Under the pieces are notes generated by a model. That model searched no databases. It was not told the DNA's origin and worked only from the letters and a program-made list of their open reading frames with translations. Made by a program: the position numbers and the translations under genes. Below, piece after piece: positions 1-5,510 of a stretch of 15,851 nt of DNA (positions within the stretch are counted from its first letter, which is position 1; each line of letters starts with the position of its first letter). Origin of the DNA: Desulfobacterales bacterium (GTDB taxonomy: Bacteria > Desulfobacterota > Desulfobacteria > Desulfobacterales > RPRI01); contig JAGVOC010000293.1 in NCBI GenBank assembly GCA_020052975.1, forward strand, positions 1 to 15,851, given 5' to 3'.

Positions 1-105
1 GAGAAGAACAGTTTCGAATCTGGAGAGACGGCAGCGAATGACATTGTCAGAAGTTGCCGTCTTAAGAAAGCCACCGACAAGGTCGGTGGTAGTTTACTTT
101 TGTAA
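1..105 (+). mobile_element. Possible right end of an IS200/IS605-type element (tnpB tail overlapping a structured RNA)
   Basis: Frame 1 is open from base 1 and ends with TAA at 103-105, so this may be the last 34 codons of a gene that starts outside the window. The same bases fold into two consecutive hairpins. The first is a 9-bp stem, 25-33 with 55-63 (one G-U pair), and it encloses a smaller palindrome at 39-49. The second is a perfect 8-bp stem, 71-78 with 82-89, with a 3-base loop, followed by T-rich sequence. A coding tail that overlaps compact terminal hairpins is typical of tnpB and its guide RNA at the right end of IS200/IS605 elements. Only the end is visible and no TnpB catalytic motif is in the window, so the identity is inferred. 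A plain gene end with a terminator hairpin at 71-89 is the main alternative. Confidence 0.35.
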
Positions 106-182
106 CAGTCTGTTTTTTGGCCGTGTGAATATATGAAAACGGTATTTGTGTGTCAATATAATTACAGCTTCAAACCCGCCTT

Positions 183-539
183 TTAAACCAGCCTCTTTTT
201 GACAAAACGTTCAAGTTCCATCTCCTCTCCAAAGGCTTCCGCCAGTTGTCCTGCCAGAGTGGTCATCTCCGCCTCACAATCCGTTTCTACCACCAGATGA
301 TAGTCGTCGAGCAATTTAAGTTTTCCGTGCTGCCTTACGATTTCTATCACCTTTCGGACATCGACGGTGAACCAGCCCTTCATGCGGGACAGCAATTCTT
401 CTCCTTTCAATGGACGCTCTATGACCAGATCGATCCGGCGGAACTTAGCCTCCCATCCGATAGCAGAAGGTCTTTTCAGGACCGGCCGCACAGGATCGTG
501 CATGGCGGCGCACTTAAACCATAAGAAAGCTCTTTCCAT
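183..539 (-). CDS. Hypothetical protein, 118 aa
   Basis: I do not recognise a family. The frame starts with ATG (537-539, read on the minus strand), six bases after a strong ribosome-binding site (GGAGG, complement of 543-547), which supports a real gene. The product is soluble and mixed alpha/beta in appearance, with basic and acidic patches, no signal peptide, no membrane segment and two scattered cysteines (residues 10 and 88). A central stretch is rich in charged residues (RRIDLVIERPLKGEELLSRM) and the C-terminus is basic (FVKKRLV). It is transcribed away from the nitroreductase gene across an 86-base gap, so the two may share a regulatory region, but nothing ties their functions together. 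It is less likely to belong to the bam operon, which lies beyond the nitroreductase on the other strand. Confidence 0.6.
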   Translation of the reverse strand: MERAFLWFKCAAMHDPVRPVLKRPSAIGWEAKFRRIDLVIERPLKGEELLSRMKGWFTVDVRKVIEIVRQHGKLKLLDDYHLVVETDCEAEMTTLAGQLAEAFGEEMELERFVKKRLV

Positions 540-560
540 GATTCCTCCAAAATGTTAGAT

Positions 561-584
561 TAAATAGTGTCCATCCGGTCACTA
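561..584. repeat. Short REP-like inverted repeat in the divergent intergenic region
   Basis: TAGTG at 565-569 pairs with CACTA at 580-584. Inside, after one U-U mismatch, CC (571-572) pairs with GG (577-578). Bases 561-578 match the reverse complement of 5460-5477 at 17 of 18 positions, so the motif occurs twice in this window in opposite orientation. It lies between the starts of two divergent genes, so it could also act as an operator. A dispersed repeat fits better because the second copy lies inside the bam operon and not at a promoter. Confidence 0.45.
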
Positions 585-625
585 ATGATCAAAAATTCAT
601 ATCAAGAGAACAGGAGAAATAATAT

Positions 626-1279
626 ATGGATATTCTTAAGGCTATGCAACAGAGAAAAAGCGCCCGGGCTTATCTGGCTAAAGCGGTTTCCCGGAGTGAT
701 ATCGAAGAGATCCTCGCCTGTGCTTCCCTTGCACCTTCGGCGATAAATCTCCAGCCCTGGGAATTTATCATTACCTATGGAGAGGAGAAAGATCGACTGG
801 TGAGGCAACTGATCAAGGCCAGATCCGAACGGCTGGTCAAGTGCGGACCTGGCACGGACAAGCCCCTGCCGGAAAAAATCAGTCGGCGCGCGGCTGAGGC
901 AATGGCCGTCATGGAGCCGAAAATATCCATACTTGGGCTGACGTTCAACCAGTTTATTGAAGAAGGAAGCTGTTCATTTTATGGTGCACCCGTAGCCATC
1001 ATCGTGGCGATTGACAAACTGTTTCCTGTGGTTCGATATGTGGATGTGGGGCTGGCGGTTTCCTACCTGCTGCTGGCGGCTCAGGCCAAAGGTCTGTCAA
1101 CATGCCCGATCGGGCTGATAACGGCCTATAATGATGATATTGCTCAGACACTCAATATATCCGAAGAAAAGGAAATTCTTCTGGGCATTTCCCTGGGATA
1201 CGCTGACGAGTCTTCTCCGGCAAACGCTTTTCAGACCCGGAGGGTGGATTTGCAGGAAATCGTTACATGGTTTGAGTGA
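626..1279 (+). CDS. Nitroreductase-family FMN oxidoreductase
   Basis: This 217-aa soluble protein belongs to the nitroreductase superfamily of homodimeric FMN flavoproteins that pass hydride from NAD(P)H to various acceptors. The N-terminal segment (residues 9-14, RKSARA) is the usual FMN-phosphate-binding region, followed by the family pattern around SLAPSAINLQPWEFI (about 34-48). The C-terminal part has VDVGLAVSYLLLAAQAKGLSTCPIG (about residues 138-162; written here in parts: VDVGLAVSYLLL, then AAQAKGLSTCPIG) and a final GISLGYAD segment, matching the dimer and flavin-site regions. The start is ATG with AGGAG about ten bases upstream. Length is normal for the family. It stands alone between a divergent gene and the bamB promoter. 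Ring-active and electron-transfer roles are both possible, but the substrate cannot be told from sequence. Confidence 0.87.
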   Translation: MDILKAMQQRKSARAYLAKAVSRSDIEEILACASLAPSAINLQPWEFIITYGEEKDRLVRQLIKARSERLVKCGPGTDKPLPEKISRRAAEAMAVMEPKISILGLTFNQFIEEGSCSFYGAPVAIIVAIDKLFPVVRYVDVGLAVSYLLLAAQAKGLSTCPIGLITAYNDDIAQTLNISEEKEILLGISLGYADESSPANAFQTRRVDLQEIVTWFE

Positions 1280-1414
1280 TAAACTTATTGCAAGATCGTC
1301 ATAATTAAAGAGAATGCCTTCCACAGCTAAACATAATTTAATGCTTTTCAAAGGTTTCTTTACCATCATAAAAACCGGTGGTCTGGAATCACTATATTTA
1401 AGTCCTCTTTTTTC
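1280..1414. other. Intergenic stretch between the nitroreductase gene and the bamB promoter
   Basis: AT-rich, with no open frame having a credible ribosome-binding site. I see no convincing intrinsic terminator for the nitroreductase gene; the nearest inverted bases (ACCA at 1362-1365 and TGGT at 1379-1382) are too weak to call. This is the first part of a 355-base gap; the rest is promoter, operator and leader, listed separately. Confidence 0.5.
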
Positions 1415-1443
1415 TTGACACGCAATTACGATGTAGCTATATT
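1415..1443 (+). promoter_or_regulatory. Sigma70-type promoter of the bam operon
   Basis: A perfect -35 box TTGACA (1415-1420) is followed, after exactly 17 bases, by TATATT (1438-1443), a near-consensus -10 box. The expected transcription start is near 1450, giving a leader of about 185 bases before bamB. No equally good promoter is visible between bamB and bamF, which fits a single long transcript, although the gaps before bamE and bamF could hold weaker ones. Confidence 0.75.
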
Positions 1444-1457
1444 ACAATCACATTGTA
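1443..1457. promoter_or_regulatory. Candidate repressor operator overlapping the -10 box and start site
   Basis: TACAAT (1443-1448), a 3-base spacer CAC and ATTGTA (1452-1457) form a perfect 15-base inverted repeat. It touches the last base of the -10 box and covers the expected +1, the classic place for a repressor of the TetR, MarR or GntR type to block initiation. Which regulator binds is unknown and none is encoded in the window. Regulation by an aromatic acyl-CoA would be reasonable but is inference. Confidence 0.5.
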
Positions 1458-1634
1458 TATGGCATAATAATCGTTTTTTATCACCAAGGGTAATTTCCTG
1501 ATTGAAGCTCCCCGACGTAAACAACGGGGAATGCGCTCGCTGTCGGTGAGGGACGTTTTTTAGTTAAGTGCCTGTAACCCATGATTAATCAAAAAACATG
1601 CCACGTATTCAGGTAATCTATAAGAGGTAAAAAA
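1450..1634 (+). promoter_or_regulatory. Structured 5' leader of bamB with competing hairpins (possible attenuator or riboswitch)
   Basis: Two hairpins in this leader cannot form together. Hairpin A pairs CCCCG (1510-1514) with CGGGG (1525-1529). Hairpin B pairs CTC-C-CCGAC (1508-1516) with GTCGG-T-GAG (1542-1550), eight pairs around one C-U mismatch, and is followed five bases later by a run of six T (1556-1561). B therefore resembles an intrinsic terminator and A an anti-terminator. About 70 bases then lead to bamB with its own ribosome-binding site (AAGAGGT). I cannot assign this to a known class; a ligand linked to tungsten/molybdenum cofactor would suit the operon but is speculation. Confidence 0.45.
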
Positions 1635-3641
1635 ATGAGGTACGCAGAGACAGGGTTCAACTTAGAAGTTGATCTAACCCGGGGAAACATTGAGAGGGTG
1701 GCAACTGACCCAAGAGACACCGAACTTTATCTGGGGGGCTTAGGTACTAACGCCAAGATATTATGGGATAGGGTTCCCCCTGAAACTGATCCCTTTTCTC
1801 CTGATAATCTACTGATATTTGGCACTGGTCTTTTATGCGGCACACCTGCTACAGGTTGTAATCGTACCATTGTTTCTTCCATCTCTCCTCAGACGAGATT
1901 AATGGCATATTCAATGATGGGGGGATTTTTTGCGCCGGAATTGAAGTATGCCGGTTATGACAAAGTGATCCTTCGCGGCAAATCCCCCAATCTGGTTTAT
2001 TTGTGGATAAATAATGACAAAATAGAAATACGTGATGCCTCTAATCTGAAGGGTAAGGGAGCTGTTGAAACTGCAGAACTTATTCGGCAGGAGTTGAAGG
2101 AGCCGAAAGCCCAGGTGGCTGCTATCGGCCTTGCCGGTGAAAACAGGGTCTATTTTGCTTCTATTGAGCAAGGCAGGTCAAGCGCCAGCCGGGGCGGGAT
2201 AGGCGCCGTTATGGGAGACAAAGGGTTAAAGGCGATAGTTGTTCGCGGAACAAAGGACGTCAATATTGCCCGGCCGGATGAATTCCTGGGGCTTTGCAAG
2301 GAAGTGCTGGAATATATAAAATTCCGAAATGAAAATCCGGTTCCGGGGGTTATGCCCATTTTAGCCGGGCTTGGGTCCCCTCAAGAGATGAAAGTCCATG
2401 ACGAAAAGTGGCACACCGAGAATTTCATGTGGGGAAATTCCCGCATCCGCAGAAAAGATTTCTGGAATGAGGAAATCGCAAGGGAATGGATGAAGACCAT
2501 GGATAGTATGCGGAAGCGGCTGATAAGTTGTTATAACTGCCCGATGACATGCGGGGCAACAATTCAGCCTCCCGGACTTCCGACATACATGATGAAATGC
2601 TTCTCAAAACTGACCTATACAATGGCGGCCTATTCAGACCTGGAATTTGGTTTGGGTATCGCTCAAAGCGCTACTGAATATGGGGTGGACGGATTCTCAG
2701 CTCCGCAAGTGATGGCCTTCGCTCTCGAGCTTTATGAAAACGGCATTTTGACTGATAAAGACTTTCCGGGGATGCCGTCTGATAACGATGGGAGATTTTA
2801 CTGGTTACTCGACAGAATTGTCCGGCGGGAAGGAATAGGAGATGTTCTGGCCAATGGCACTTATTGGGCGGCTCAAGAGATCGGTAACGGCGCAGAAGCA
2901 TATGCGCATAATAATATTAAGAAACATGAACAGCTGCCTCTCAAGCTATCAATGCTGAATCCTATTTATTTCCTTATGTATTGTACCGGCGAGAAGATAA
3001 ACATCACCCAAATTGAAGGACAGTTTCCCCAGGCGCCATTTCCCACGAGAGAGGAGAGAGAAGAGTTTGTAAAGGATTGGTTCCAGGTTCCTGATGAAAA
3101 GTTTAAGCAAATCTTTTTGGACTGGGAACTACGCGGAGAAAAGTCCCTGCCTTTTTACCCGACTGTTCAAATGTGTTGTGATATTGTTGACTGGCAAGAA
3201 AGGATGCATTACATCGACGACGCCCTCGGGATGTGTGCCGGTTTATCCTCATTCCCCTTAAAACCCCCGTATCATATACACAATTATCCGAAATTCATCT
3301 CATCAGGGGCCGGTATCGATATGGATGAGGAAAAACTGACTCAAGCAACAAAAAGATACCGGACTTTAGTCAGGGCCATTAATATAAGCAGAGGCATGAG
3401 GAGAAAAGATGAGAAGCCCCCGGAGAATCATTGGAAGAAAAGATTTCCCGAGCTTGAAGAGAAGCTCTTAGATGAGTATTATAAATTGAAGGGGTGGAAT
3501 AATCAGGGTATTCCTACAAAAGAGTCTTTGCATGAACTGGGTTTGGATTATGTGAGCAAAGACTTTTTAGAGAGGGGGATCTTGACGGATAGTGAAGAGG
3601 CTCCTTCCAAAGATGCTGCGACAGAAAAAGAGAAGAAATAA
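1635..3641 (+). CDS. bamB: Class II benzoyl-CoA reductase, catalytic subunit BamB (tungsten enzyme)
   Basis: BamB is the active-site subunit of ATP-independent benzoyl-CoA reductase. It belongs to the aldehyde:ferredoxin oxidoreductase family and carries a tungsten-bis-pyranopterin cofactor and one [4Fe-4S] cluster. It reduces benzoyl-CoA to cyclohexa-1,5-diene-1-carboxyl-CoA in the cytoplasm. The 668-aa product begins like characterised BamB (MRYAETGFNLEVDLTRGNIE) and keeps Glu251, His260 and Cys322 at the positions I recall for active-site residues of the Geobacter enzyme. Cys299, Cys302 and Cys306, with a late cysteine (probably Cys534), fit the cluster ligands. The N-terminal domain has the cofactor-binding GGLGTNAK and SSASRGGIGAVMGDKGLKA segments. 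The last 18 residues form an unusual charged tail (EEAPSKDAATEKEKK) beyond the usual end. The start is ATG after AAGAGGT. It is first in the operon, 11 bases before bamC. Confidence 0.95.
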   Translation: MRYAETGFNLEVDLTRGNIERVATDPRDTELYLGGLGTNAKILWDRVPPETDPFSPDNLLIFGTGLLCGTPATGCNRTIVSSISPQTRLMAYSMMGGFFAPELKYAGYDKVILRGKSPNLVYLWINNDKIEIRDASNLKGKGAVETAELIRQELKEPKAQVAAIGLAGENRVYFASIEQGRSSASRGGIGAVMGDKGLKAIVVRGTKDVNIARPDEFLGLCKEVLEYIKFRNENPVPGVMPILAGLGSPQEMKVHDEKWHTENFMWGNSRIRRKDFWNEEIAREWMKTMDSMRKRLISCYNCPMTCGATIQPPGLPTYMMKCFSKLTYTMAAYSDLEFGLGIAQSATEYGVDGFSAPQVMAFALELYENGILTDKDFPGMPSDNDGRFYWLLDRIVRREGIGDVLANGTYWAAQEIGNGAEAYAHNNIKKHEQLPLKLSMLNPIYFLMYCTGEKINITQIEGQFPQAPFPTREEREEFVKDWFQVPDEKFKQIFLDWELRGEKSLPFYPTVQMCCDIVDWQERMHYIDDALGMCAGLSSFPLKPPYHIHNYPKFISSGAGIDMDEEKLTQATKRYRTLVRAINISRGMRRKDEKPPENHWKKRFPELEEKLLDEYYKLKGWNNQGIPTKESLHELGLDYVSKDFLERGILTDSEEAPSKDAATEKEKK

Positions 3642-3652
3642 GCGAGGGGGTT

Positions 3653-4201
3653 ATGACAGAGAAGGGTGAGAAAAAAAAGAAAACAATTAAAACAATAAAA
3701 ATTGATGTTGATAAATGCAATGGCTGCCGGGCATGTGAGATGATATGCTCCGCCTTTCACGCTGCACCGAAATACAGCAGTAATAATCCAGCGAGGTCCC
3801 GTATCCGGGTGATTCGAGAACCGCTAAGAGACGTATATGTTCCTGTATATGCGGGTGAGTATGCTAAAGCCGAATGTATGGGCCGGGACAAATACACGAT
3901 TGACGGAAAGGAATACGACGAGTGTGCCTTCTGCAGGGCTTCCTGCCCGTCCAGGAGCGAGTTCAAAGAACCCGATTCCGGTCTCCCTCTGAAATGCGAT
4001 ATGTGTGAAGGCGAAGAAGGGCCCTTGTGTGTTAAGTGGTGCTTAGTTGATGCTCTGACCTACGAAGAAAGAGAAGAGGAAGTTGAAGAAGAAGAGAAGA
4101 TCGGGGACATGGAAACAGGATTGGAATCTTTGGTAAACAAATTTGGACTGGACAAGATATTGGAAACCGTTGCCCGAATGTCAATTTCCAAGAAGGGCTA
4201 A
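3653..4201 (+). CDS. bamC: Class II benzoyl-CoA reductase, iron-sulfur subunit BamC
   Basis: BamC binds BamB and carries electrons to its tungsten site through a chain of [4Fe-4S] clusters. The 182-aa protein has cysteine sets that fit three clusters of the ferredoxin/DMSO-reductase-B type: Cys22, 25, 28 and 32 (CNGCRACEMIC); Cys91, 94 and 98 (CAFCRASC); and Cys115, 118, 126 and 130, with Cys75 as a possible extra ligand. There is no signal peptide, which fits a cytoplasmic complex. After the clusters comes a strongly acidic stretch (about residues 138-149) and a short helical tail. The N-terminus is very lysine-rich, complementary to that acidic stretch. The start is ATG, 11 bases after the bamB stop, with GAGGGGG just upstream, so the two are probably translated together. 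Confidence 0.92.
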   Translation: MTEKGEKKKKTIKTIKIDVDKCNGCRACEMICSAFHAAPKYSSNNPARSRIRVIREPLRDVYVPVYAGEYAKAECMGRDKYTIDGKEYDECAFCRASCPSRSEFKEPDSGLPLKCDMCEGEEGPLCVKWCLVDALTYEEREEEVEEEEKIGDMETGLESLVNKFGLDKILETVARMSISKKG

Positions 4202-4236
4202 AACCATAAAGCGAAAAAAGAGGATTAAGAAAGACA

Positions 4237-5388
4237 GTGGAGAATGTAGCCGACTTCAAAGAGATCGTAGATGTCATAAAAGCGAACGGTGGAGATGCCT
4301 TCAAATTATGCTTTGAATGCGGATTATGCGATGCGGTTTGCCCGTGGAACAGGGTTAGAGTCTTTAGCATACGCAAGATAGTCCGGGAAGCTGCGTTCGG
4401 TTTCACCGATATAGAAAGTGAAGATATCTGGCGTTGCACGACCTGCGGAAGATGTCCTCAGAAGTGCCCCAGGGATGTAAAACAGATAGAATCCGGGGTA
4501 GCCTTGCGCAGGATTGCCACGGAATACGGGGTGTTCCCCACTTCTGTCAAGCCTATCCGCTCCATAAGCGGAAGCCTCGTTGGCGAAGGGAACCCCTTGA
4601 ATGAAGCCCGAAAAAACAGGGCAAATTGGGCGGAAGGCCTTTCTGTAAAGACGTTTACCGAGGGGATGGAAATTTTATATTTCCCCGGCTGCTATCAATG
4701 CTATGACCCACGATTAAAAAAGGTTGCCAGAGCCACAGCCAATATCCTCAACCGGGCAGGGGTAAATTTCGGGATACTGGGCGCCAAAGAGAATTGCTGC
4801 GGAGAAAGCATACGCAAAACTGGCGATGAGGAAGTTTTCAAACGCCTGGCCAGGGAAAACATCAAAACTTTTATCGATAACGGAGTGAAAAAAATTCTTG
4901 TTTCTTCCCCCCATTGCTACCATACCTTCAAAAACGAGTATCCCGAATTCAGGGTGAATTTCGAGATAGTCCATATCTCCCAATATATCTTCGGGCTTAT
5001 TCATGAGGGGAGGCTTGAGATCACCAGGGAGTATGGGAAGAAAGTTACTTATCATGATCCATGCTACCTGGGCAGACATAACGGCATATATGACGAGCCC
5101 CGGGAGGTATTAAAGAAGATTCCCGGTTTAGAGCTGAAAGAGATGCCTGATTCGCTGAAAGATAGTCTCTGTTGCGGAGGGGGAGGGGGCAGGATTTGGA
5201 TGGAAACGCAAAAGGGTGAAAGATTCTCCGACCTCAGATTAGAACAGGCTATAGGGGTCAGGGCTGATGTGCTGGTTACTTCCTGCCCATATTGCATCGC
5301 CAATTTTGAAGATAGCAGGTTAACCCTTAATGTCACTGAAAACATAGAGGTTAAGGACATCACGGAAATTATCCAGGAAGTGATTTAG
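4237..5388 (+). CDS. bamD: BamD, HdrC/HdrB-like iron-sulfur electron-transfer subunit
   Basis: This 383-aa protein resembles fused HdrC-HdrB (HdrD-like) subunits of heterodisulfide reductase and is placed as BamD of the class II BCR complex, linking BamE to BamC. The N-terminal third has two ferredoxin-type [4Fe-4S] motifs: Cys25, 28, 31, 35 and Cys67, 70, 73, 77. Two CCG domains follow. The first has Cys152, the pair Cys187-188 and Cys227, but lacks the last cysteine of the CxxC found in full motifs. The second is complete: Cys276, Cys312-313, Cys350 and Cys353. Hence probably only the second holds a typical non-cubane cluster. The start is GTG at 4237, supported by homology-like beginning and frame; the upstream AGAGGA lies rather far away (about 12 bases). 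It is 35 bases after bamC and is followed by a 122-base gap. Confidence 0.88.
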   Translation: MENVADFKEIVDVIKANGGDAFKLCFECGLCDAVCPWNRVRVFSIRKIVREAAFGFTDIESEDIWRCTTCGRCPQKCPRDVKQIESGVALRRIATEYGVFPTSVKPIRSISGSLVGEGNPLNEARKNRANWAEGLSVKTFTEGMEILYFPGCYQCYDPRLKKVARATANILNRAGVNFGILGAKENCCGESIRKTGDEEVFKRLARENIKTFIDNGVKKILVSSPHCYHTFKNEYPEFRVNFEIVHISQYIFGLIHEGRLEITREYGKKVTYHDPCYLGRHNGIYDEPREVLKKIPGLELKEMPDSLKDSLCCGGGGGRIWMETQKGERFSDLRLEQAIGVRADVLVTSCPYCIANFEDSRLTLNVTENIEVKDITEIIQEVI

Positions 5389-5420
5389 TTTATTTTCTTG
5401 AGCTTGCCCAAAATTGCCGA

Positions 5421-5477
5421 TTTCCGAATCGGAAACCTGCATGTGTCCGAATTTGGTTTCCGGATGGACACAATTTA
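5421..5477. repeat. Hairpin/REP-like element in the bamD-bamE gap
   Basis: Three pairings compete here. TTTCCGA (5421-5427) pairs with TCGGAAA (5429-5435). TGTGTCC (5442-5448) pairs with GGACACA (5466-5472). CGGAAACC (5430-5437) pairs with GGTTTCCG (5455-5462) and excludes parts of both. Bases 5460-5477 are the near-exact inverse of 561-578. There is no T-run after any stem, so a terminator is unlikely. An mRNA-processing or stability element or a small dispersed repeat is more plausible. Confidence 0.55.
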
Positions 5478-5510
5478 GAGAACCATCAAATCTGATAAAG
5501 GCGGATAGAA

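Noticed and set aside
1508..1561. A simple terminator for the nitroreductase gene
   Set aside because: It lies downstream of the strong promoter at 1415-1443 and shares bases with a competing hairpin, so a role in the bamB leader fits better; termination of the upstream gene is not excluded.
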